Assembly (NCBI GenBank): GCA_046538735.1
Contig: JBKHII010000004.1
Span: 1 to 64,000, forward strand
Origin: SLST01 sp046538735
GTDB lineage: Bacteria > Spirochaetota > Spirochaetia > DSM-27196 > SLST01
DNA length: 64,000 nucleotides
Direction of reading: 5' to 3'
The position numbers and the translations under genes were made by a program. Shown here one piece after another: positions 58,147 to 64,000 of the stretch. The notes below the pieces were generated by a model. The model had not been told where the DNA came from. It worked only from the letters and a program-made list of their open reading frames with translations, and ran no database searches. Positions within the stretch are counted from its first letter, which is position 1, and each line of letters opens with the position of its first letter.

Positions 58147-59208
58147 ATGAAGAGAGCCCTCGTGTGCATCTTGTGCATCTTCGCCCCACTCGCCACGACG
58201 CCGGCGCAGACCGCGCTCTTCGTGAGCTCCGCGCCGATCGAGGCGGAAGTAACCGTGAACGGGACCGCGCGAGGCGCGACACCGCTGCTGCTCCGCGATC
58301 TCGAGCCGGGGACCTACGAAGTGACCGTGGTCAAACCGGGACACGTCCCTGCGACCGAGCGCGTTGAGCTCGGCGAGAACGAAACACGCGCGGTAGAGCT
58401 CCGTCCCGAGCCGAGCGCGTTCGTTGGGGCGTTCTCGGCGGACGAGACGATCGTGGGCGAGCGAAGCTACTCGCGACAGCAGGCGGTCCTCGAGCTGCCG
58501 GCGGGCACGTACGAGCTCTCGTCCCGCGGACGAACGCTGAGCCTGCAGCCGGTCTACCCGAACGAGGGGGCACTCTCCGCCGCAAGAATCGTGACGATCG
58601 CGGGAGGCGCCGCCGCCGCGCTCGCGACGATCGAGGACGTCCTGGTGACGGACGCCCGATCGTACTTCACGAGCTACATGCCGTCGCCCGGAACCATCGC
58701 CGTCTGGGGAATCACAGTAGCTGCCGGCGGCTTCTGGATCGCGCTCGAGGCGGAAAAGGCCGACTATGTGGCGCGCATGGAGATTCGCGCGTACGAGGGC
58801 GACCTGACGGCGGCGGAGGCCGAACGCGTCTACCGCAGCGCGGACGAGTTCCTTGAGGCCGGCAACCTCTCGCGGGCGCTGGACGACTACACGACCATCG
58901 TCGCGAACGGCGGAGACAGCGAGTACGTACCGGACGCGCTCTACAAGGCCGCCGAGATCTACAGCGTCTCGGGCGATCTCGTGCTCTCCTCCCAACTGCT
59001 CGAGCTTCTCATTTCCGACTATCCCGCGCCGGATGTCTACGATCGCGCGCTCAAGTCGCTCTCGGACGCCTACGTGGCACGCGGCCGGTACGACGACGCG
59101 ATCGCGCGGCTCGAGATGATGCTCTTCTACGATCCGACCTACTCGCGGGACGACATTGCCGACGAAATCGGCGAGATAGAGGAACTGAGAGAGGGGGATC
59201 GACGATGA
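58147..59208 (+). CDS. PEGA-domain exported protein with TPR-like C-terminus
   Basis: A 353-residue exported protein. After a signal peptide (about 1-22), residues 25-95 form a PEGA domain (VSSAPIEAEVTVNGTARGATPLLLRDLEPGTYEVTV), a beta-sandwich common in secreted and lipoproteins of spirochaetes. A hydrophobic segment at about 185-205 (PGTIAVWGITVAAGGFWIALEA) may be a membrane helix, and the last about 130 residues contain TPR-like helices (ADEFLEAGNLSRALDDYTTIV). It starts 2 bases after the preceding stop. Confidence 0.8.
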   Translation: MKRALVCILCIFAPLATTPAQTALFVSSAPIEAEVTVNGTARGATPLLLRDLEPGTYEVTVVKPGHVPATERVELGENETRAVELRPEPSAFVGAFSADETIVGERSYSRQQAVLELPAGTYELSSRGRTLSLQPVYPNEGALSAARIVTIAGGAAAALATIEDVLVTDARSYFTSYMPSPGTIAVWGITVAAGGFWIALEAEKADYVARMEIRAYEGDLTAAEAERVYRSADEFLEAGNLSRALDDYTTIVANGGDSEYVPDALYKAAEIYSVSGDLVLSSQLLELLISDYPAPDVYDRALKSLSDAYVARGRYDDAIARLEMMLFYDPTYSRDDIADEIGEIEELREGDRR

Positions 59209-60305
59209 CTCGCGCCGCGCTCCCGCTCCTCGTCCTCTCGCTCCTGGTTGCCGCCGCGGCACCGGTCGCAGCGCAGGAGTCGCTGCTTCCCATGCCACCC
59301 GAGGAGATCGAGACGATCATCGAGCTCCTGGACGCCGTGGAAGCCGCCGAGACGGTCGTCCTCGCAAACGGCGAGCTGACGGATACGCACCGCGCCGAGC
59401 TCGAAGAGCTCACGACCGTGGCCGAGCGCATCGGCGCACCGGACGTCGCCGCGCGCGCCCGAACCCTCCTCGTTCTCTCGAGACCACCACGCGACCCGAT
59501 CGCGCCCCAACCGAGCGTCGACGTGCCGCTCGGTCCTGCGGTCGACCGCGCCTTCGCGCGGGGCGACGACGCCTTCACGACGCTCACCACCGCCTTTGCG
59601 GTCGCGGGCGGTACGGCACTCGCCTTGTCCGGCGTCTTCTACGCGCTGGCAGAACGCGACTACCGGAGGTGGCAGACCGCCGTTGATCCTGACCATGCCG
59701 ACGAGCTCTACCAGGCGTGGCGCGGGTACGAGCTCCTCAGCTTGGGGATGGGCGGCGCCGCGGTCGTGAGCGCCGGGGTGGGACTCCCGGTTCTCTACGC
59801 GCTCGCGGAGACGCCGGCGTCGCTCGTCACGGCGCCGTCCACCGCGGTCTACACCGAGCAGGAGCGTCAAACGAGACTCGCCGCGCTCTACGCCGAACGG
59901 GCGCGGATCGTCGCGTCCCTGAACGGACTTCCCGAAGGACCGTCCGCTGCAGAGCTGATATCGACGGTTGCACTCACGACGGGAATCGCGGGCGCGATAA
60001 CCTCGGTGACGATGTTCTACCTCGCGGAGGAAACGTATCAGGAATACCTTGAGGCACCGTTCTCGGAGGACGCGGAGGCACTCGGACGCCGAGTCGAGCT
60101 CTTCGACTTCATCGCGATCGTGAGCGGCGGGCTCGCGGCCGGCGGCTTCGGCACGAGTGCGGGGGTTGCGCTCTTCACTCCCGACCGAGAGACGCTCGAG
60201 GCACAGCTGCGCCGGACGAACGAGGCGATCATCGATCTGCGTATGGCGGAGACGATGACCGTGCCGGAGACTGCGTCGGGCGAGCCTGATGAGGAGGGAT
60301 CGTGA
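59205..60305 (+). CDS. Exported protein with several membrane segments, unknown function
   Basis: A 366-residue protein with a signal peptide (about 1-23), then an acidic helical region, and about five hydrophobic segments between residues 125 and 320 (for example TLTTAFAVAGGTALALSGVFYALA, VALTTGIAGAITSVTMFYLA). It resembles the PEGA protein's partner but matches no named family. The ATG overlaps the preceding stop (ATGA) with GAGGGGG upstream; its stop overlaps the next start (GTGA or TGATG). Confidence 0.68.
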   Translation: MTRAALPLLVLSLLVAAAAPVAAQESLLPMPPEEIETIIELLDAVEAAETVVLANGELTDTHRAELEELTTVAERIGAPDVAARARTLLVLSRPPRDPIAPQPSVDVPLGPAVDRAFARGDDAFTTLTTAFAVAGGTALALSGVFYALAERDYRRWQTAVDPDHADELYQAWRGYELLSLGMGGAAVVSAGVGLPVLYALAETPASLVTAPSTAVYTEQERQTRLAALYAERARIVASLNGLPEGPSAAELISTVALTTGIAGAITSVTMFYLAEETYQEYLEAPFSEDAEALGRRVELFDFIAIVSGGLAAGGFGTSAGVALFTPDRETLEAQLRRTNEAIIDLRMAETMTVPETASGEPDEEGS

Positions 60306-61084
60306 TGCGGCGGCTGGTCGCGACAGTCATAGCACTCGGTCTCGCAGTATTGACGGCCGGGGCGTTGCTCGGCTGCCACGCGCTGACGAACCCGGTGGAC
60401 CCGCGTTCCAGGTCCTTCACGGGCGAGACGGTCGGCGAGGATCAAGAAGAGGCTCCCCGCGTCCTCCCGGAGATCGTGCGGTGGGAGATCGTCTTCGAGC
60501 ACGGTCCCGGCAGATTCCTCGGACTGGAGATCACACCGGACGGGAGCTTCGTGGAACCGCGGGATACGTACATCTATTCAGAGACCAGGGGCGTACCATT
60601 CGCTCTGGTGATGACGTTTGCCGAACCGGTCTTCTGGCGCGACCTGGAGGGCGGCGTCTATCTCTTCGGCTATCGCAACGAATGGGAGATCAGCGTTCGC
60701 GAGATTGGCGATCGTTGCCAGGTGCGACCGGAGACATCCCAGGTGGTGTGCACGTTCGAGGCGCATTCGGATGAGATGCTCCAAAGAGCACGGGCGCGGG
60801 TGGTGATCGTTGACCGAAACGGTCGGACAGCCGGGGCGATCAACTTCAGTTTCCTGCAGGGCGACGTCACGGGCGACGGCGTGATCAACACGAGCGAAGA
60901 GCAGGCGGCGATGTCGAGCGTCACGGCGATGCCGCCGAACCGGGAGAGACCGGCGACGATTCGTGCCGACCTGAACACGAACGGGCTCGTGGAGGGCGGC
61001 ACTCCTGCCAGTCCTACTGACACGTTCCTCATCGGCGGTTTCAGCCCAAGCAACCTCGAAGGCCTCGACTTCCCCGACTTCTAG
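60302..61084 (+). CDS. Lipoprotein with dockerin-like calcium loops
   Basis: A 260-residue lipoprotein (lipobox LLGC, Cys25). Near the C-terminus a pair of loops, GDVTGDGVINTSEE and ADLNTNGLVEGG, resembles the paired calcium-binding repeats of type I dockerins, though shorter and not followed by the full second helix. Such modules bind cohesin-like partners on other surface proteins. Starts at the GTG at 60302 or the ATG at 60305 with GGAGGG upstream. Last gene of the operon; convergent with the cyclase gene, 20 bases apart. Confidence 0.72.
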   Translation: MMRRLVATVIALGLAVLTAGALLGCHALTNPVDPRSRSFTGETVGEDQEEAPRVLPEIVRWEIVFEHGPGRFLGLEITPDGSFVEPRDTYIYSETRGVPFALVMTFAEPVFWRDLEGGVYLFGYRNEWEISVREIGDRCQVRPETSQVVCTFEAHSDEMLQRARARVVIVDRNGRTAGAINFSFLQGDVTGDGVINTSEEQAAMSSVTAMPPNRERPATIRADLNTNGLVEGGTPASPTDTFLIGGFSPSNLEGLDFPDF

Positions 61085-61104
61085 CCCGGGGTCCATCGTC
61101 GACC

Positions 61105-62775
61105 TTACTTCGTCGTCATGATGTTCACACCGTTCCAGTCTTCCGGCGGAGGCGCGGCTATGTAGCGATCGCAGCGCTGGATGTACTCGCGGGAGAGCCA
61201 GTCGGACGGGATGTACTCGAGCACCTTGCGGAAGTGGGTCCGGGCGCGGTCGAACCGGCGTCCGAAGAAGAACCGGATGCCGTCGTGGTAGACCTTCCAG
61301 CCCTGCTTCTCCGCCTGCGTCAGGTCGGCCTTCACGGTGTAGATGCTCTGCCCGATCGTCTTGCCCTTCGCCTGCACGAAGTCGAGGAAGCGCGTGGGCA
61401 GGTGGTCCTTCACCTTCCGGAAGATGCTCTTGGAGACGATGATGTCCTGCCGGTACGCCTTCGTCAGTCCTTCGAGCCGTGAGCCGTAGTTCACCGGGTC
61501 GCCGATGATCGTGTAGTCCATCTTCTTCGGGCTGCCGATGTTGCCCACGATGACGCGCCCGTAGTTCACGCCGATGCCGGTCTTGAACACCGGGCGTCCC
61601 TCCCGGATGTGCGTCTCGTTGACCTCCGCGATCGCCTGCTGCATCTCGAGCGCCGCGAGCACCGACTGCACTTCTTCGTTGCCGGTCCATGTGGGCGCGC
61701 CGAAGAACGCCATGAGCGCGTCGCCCACGTACTTGTCCACGATGCCGCCGTGATTCACGATGATGTCCACGAGCGGCTCGAAGTAGCGATTGAGATACGA
61801 GACGAGATCGTACGGGTTGAAGCCTTCCGAGAGCGTGGTGAAGTTGCGGATGTCCGTGAAGAGGATCGCGAGGCTTTCGTCGCGGCCCATGAGCGCCATC
61901 TCGGGGTCGTCGAAGACGCTCTTGATGACGTCCGCCGGAACGTAGCGCTGAAACATGCTCCTGATCTTCCGCTCGTTGCGCTGCGAGATCACGGCGCTCA
62001 GGGCGAAGGTCCGGATCTGACGGTTTGCGCTCTCGAGCTTCGCGAGCATCTTGTTGAAGGTCCGGGCCATGGCGCCGATCTCGTCACGGTACTCTACCGC
62101 GACGCGTTCCGAGAGATCGTTCGTCTGCGTGATCGTGAGCATCGTACGGACCATTCGCGAGAGCGGCCGCGTGAGGATGCCGGCGAAGACGAGGAGCAGG
62201 AGCACGGCAAGGAGCAGGGCCCCACCGAGGATGTAGTAGGTTCGGACGCTGATCGCCTCCACCTCGGCGTAGAAGTTGTCCTGCGTGTCCGTGACGAGCA
62301 CGTACCATCCGAAGGGCTCGAAGACGAAGGCCTGCCCTACTCTGGGTTCGTCCGCGACGACGAGCTCCTGCCAGCCGATCGAGCCGGCGGCGGCGCGGCG
62401 GGCGAGCGCGTCCACTTCGCCGGGGTCCGTGAGCTCGAGGTCGCGGCTGCTCATCTCGAGCCTGCCGTCGGCATTGACCGCGAAAATCAGCTCGGAACCG
62501 CTGCGGACGAGCGTTTCGGCGTACGACTCCACGGCGCGTCTCGTGACCGAGAGGTAGTCGGGATCGACCGCGAGATCGTTCGTGACAAGGAGCTCCCACT
62601 GATTATCCGCGTACTTCTGAAGCTCCTGCGCCTTGAAGCCGAGCGCCTCGATCGCAACCCGCGTGATGCCCGCGCGTGCCGAGTACGCGGACGTGAAGCC
62701 GACGAGCAGGATCGTGACGATGAGGAGCGGCAAGACAACGAGAATGATCTTCAGGCGGATGCTCATTCTCTTCAT
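61105..62775 (-). CDS. Class III adenylate cyclase with HAMP domain
   Basis: A 556-residue membrane cyclase: a membrane helix at about 9-30, a periplasmic sensor domain to about 180, a second helix at about 185-205, a HAMP linker (about 205-260) and a class III catalytic domain (about 295-480). Metal-binding Asp residues are in ILFTDIRNFTTLSEGF and DKYVGDALMAFFGAP; the segment MDYTIIGDPVNYGSRLEG has the DYT signature of adenylate rather than guanylate cyclases. The C-terminal 70 residues are an unusual TPR-like extension. Divergent from the coiled-coil gene at 62845. Confidence 0.9.
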   Translation of the reverse strand: MKRMSIRLKIILVVLPLLIVTILLVGFTSAYSARAGITRVAIEALGFKAQELQKYADNQWELLVTNDLAVDPDYLSVTRRAVESYAETLVRSGSELIFAVNADGRLEMSSRDLELTDPGEVDALARRAAAGSIGWQELVVADEPRVGQAFVFEPFGWYVLVTDTQDNFYAEVEAISVRTYYILGGALLLAVLLLLVFAGILTRPLSRMVRTMLTITQTNDLSERVAVEYRDEIGAMARTFNKMLAKLESANRQIRTFALSAVISQRNERKIRSMFQRYVPADVIKSVFDDPEMALMGRDESLAILFTDIRNFTTLSEGFNPYDLVSYLNRYFEPLVDIIVNHGGIVDKYVGDALMAFFGAPTWTGNEEVQSVLAALEMQQAIAEVNETHIREGRPVFKTGIGVNYGRVIVGNIGSPKKMDYTIIGDPVNYGSRLEGLTKAYRQDIIVSKSIFRKVKDHLPTRFLDFVQAKGKTIGQSIYTVKADLTQAEKQGWKVYHDGIRFFFGRRFDRARTHFRKVLEYIPSDWLSREYIQRCDRYIAAPPPEDWNGVNIMTTK

Positions 62776-62844
62776 TCTTCGGCGTGCGGCGATAGCCGCT
62801 TAATCGCTATTGCGGACGCCGGCGGCTACCGATAAGGGGGACGT

Positions 62845-64000
62845 ATGGCCGACTCACGCAGCCTCCCTCCGGCCGATGACGTAGCCGAGGCGAACGAAGA
62901 CTACGGCATCAACGAGGAAGAACGTGCCGAAATAGAACGCGAGATCGACGCGCTCGTCGCCCGGAGCGGTCGCGAGTTGCGCGTCGCGCGCGAGCACCTC
63001 CAGCCGCGGAAGAGCGGCGTGGGCCTGCCGCTGTTCATCTGGCTCCTCTCGGCTGCGGCGATCGCAGCCGGTTTCTACCTGCTCACGCAATACTTCGAGG
63101 TTCGCGAAGAGACGATCGTGCTCGAGAGCCGGGCCTACTTCACGACCGAGGCACAACTCATCCAGGAGATTCTCCGCGAAAGCGAAGAGCGGCTTGCGGA
63201 GAAGGACGAGGAGATCACCGACATCCAGGACCGGCTTGCTCAGCTCAACGCGGAGAAGACGAGCCTGGAGGAGAACCTGGAGGAACAGGTCTCGCGGCGT
63301 GCGGCGGAGCTGCGCGCGGAGCTCGAAGCGGAGCTCGCGGCCGAGCGCGAGCGACTCGCGGAGGCGGGCCGGAGCGAGACTGAGATCGACGAGCGACTCG
63401 CGGAGCTCGAGGCCGAGCGGGAAACCGAAGTCGAGGAGCAGCTCGAAACGTTCCGCGCCCAGGCGGAGGAAGAGGTCGCCGAGCTCCAGACCCAGCTTGA
63501 GCAACAACAGGCTCAGCTCGAACAGACGCTCGCCGCGAGTCGCGAGGAGCGCGAGCGACTCGCCGAGGAAGCGGCCGAACGAGAGGCGGAGCTCAGGCGT
63601 CAGTTCACCGAGGAGCTTCAGGCGCTCGAAGAGTCGGAGCAGGCGGCGCTCGCGCGCATCGAGGAGCTTCAGGCGCTCCGCGAGCGCGAGCTGCTCCTCA
63701 CCGACCGCGTCCTCGGAAGCTTCGCCGTGATCGTCCAGGACATCGAGCAAGGCATGACGGACGAAGCGCTCGCCGGTCTCGAGTCGCTCGAGCGCCTGCT
63801 GCTGGACGAGAGCGCCGCGGCCGGCTCGCTGGGACAGCAGCGGCGGACCGAGCTCGCACTCGTCTCGACCCTCCGGAGCCTCGTCCGCGACGTGGACGTT
63901 CTTCGCCGGAATATCGCGGTCCGTGACCTCACGACGACGGAGGCCGAAACCGCCCAACTCGAGCAGGAACGCGCAGCCGAGCTGATCGAGACGGCACGCA
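62845..64000 (+). CDS. Coiled-coil membrane protein, running off the window
   Basis: An open frame of at least 385 residues, truncated by the window end. It has one membrane helix at about 61-80 (GVGLPLFIWLLSAAAIAAG), then more than 250 residues of glutamate/arginine-rich coiled coil with repeated AELRAELEAELAAERERLAE-type heptads. The start ATG at 62845 has AAGGGGG four bases upstream. It faces the adenylate cyclase. No function can be given, but such proteins often space envelope layers or organise motility machinery. Confidence 0.78.
   Translation, partial: MADSRSLPPADDVAEANEDYGINEEERAEIEREIDALVARSGRELRVAREHLQPRKSGVGLPLFIWLLSAAAIAAGFYLLTQYFEVREETIVLESRAYFTTEAQLIQEILRESEERLAEKDEEITDIQDRLAQLNAEKTSLEENLEEQVSRRAAELRAELEAELAAERERLAEAGRSETEIDERLAELEAERETEVEEQLETFRAQAEEEVAELQTQLEQQQAQLEQTLAASREERERLAEEAAEREAELRRQFTEELQALEESEQAALARIEELQALRERELLLTDRVLGSFAVIVQDIEQGMTDEALAGLESLERLLLDESAAAGSLGQQRRTELALVSTLRSLVRDVDVLRRNIAVRDLTTTEAETAQLEQERAAELIETAR

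Noticed and set aside
1..64000. Mobile elements, prophage genes, CRISPR arrays, tRNA or rRNA genes
   Set aside because: No transposase or integrase motifs, direct-repeat arrays, or cloverleaf/rRNA sequences were recognised anywhere; gene style and composition look uniform.

Overview
The window is one uninterrupted stretch of high-GC, gene-dense bacterial chromosome: about 50 protein genes, many of them overlapping start-to-stop, no intergenic gap longer than 300 bases, and no tRNA, rRNA, CRISPR array, insertion sequence or prophage that I can see. The gene set (a MinD/FlhG-like ATPase beside a long FapA/DUF342 protein, a chemoreceptor, HD-GYP and adenylate cyclase signalling, PEGA and FG-GAP lipoproteins, a long coiled-coil membrane protein, a MurA with Asp at the catalytic Cys position, a sigma-28-like promoter) suggests a motile, free-living, high-GC spirochaete. 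This is inference from gene content, not a database match.

Layout. 0-8 kb: radA; a TPR lipoprotein-DHH phosphoesterase-TraB operon on the minus strand; divergent from it a membrane-anchored protein plus a histidine phosphatase. 8-16 kb: a FemAB-like aminoacyltransferase, then tkt-xylB-mcp (minus) divergent from leuB. 15-21 kb: a minus-strand run pyrC, class II aldolase, FGGY kinase, hisA, hisE fused to a degenerate HisI. 20.6-25 kb: a CCA-enzyme-like HD protein convergent with lysC-thrC-coaX. 25-31 kb: an exported protein and murA, then (minus) two membrane proteins and a DjlA-like J protein. 31-32.6 kb: ECF sigma factor, putative anti-sigma, YbjQ-like protein. 32.56-32.84 kb: a non-coding region with two spaced pairs of DnaA-box-like 9-mers, where the majority coding strand changes from minus (left) to plus (right). 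32.8-35.3 kb: STAS-zinc ribbon, YbjN-like, PspA and an atypical regulator. 35.5-40.8 kb: small exported protein, truncated sigma-54 activator, FxsA, and CtpA-type protease-RsmE-WecG. 40.8-46.3 kb: membrane protein, MinD-like ATPase, FapA-like protein, lgt. 46-53 kb: glycosyltransferase, OmpA-domain protein, lnt and a lipoprotein, PlsC-like acyltransferase. 53.4-61 kb: an HD-GYP phosphodiesterase behind a sigma-28-like promoter, followed by six exported proteins, four of them lipoproteins. 61-64 kb: class III adenylate cyclase and a divergent coiled-coil protein running off the window.

How it fits together. Much of the window concerns the cell envelope: murA, FemAB, lgt, lnt, at least six lipoproteins, OmpA, glycosyltransferases, PspA and a C-terminal processing protease. 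Signalling for motile life (mcp, HD-GYP, cyclase, STAS, two regulators with degenerate receivers) is interleaved with ordinary biosynthesis (leucine, histidine, threonine/lysine, pyrimidine, pantothenate kinase, pentose phosphate pathway).

The most unusual signal is at the nucleotide level. In at least fifteen genes a -10 hexamer of the form TAnnnT lies only 5-11 bases before the start codon, several with a good -35 box at 17-18 bases. Transcription would then begin at or within a few bases of the start codon, so leaderless mRNA looks like the common mode for genes that lead a transcription unit here, while downstream operon genes carry Shine-Dalgarno sequences or ATGA/GTGA/TGATG overlaps.
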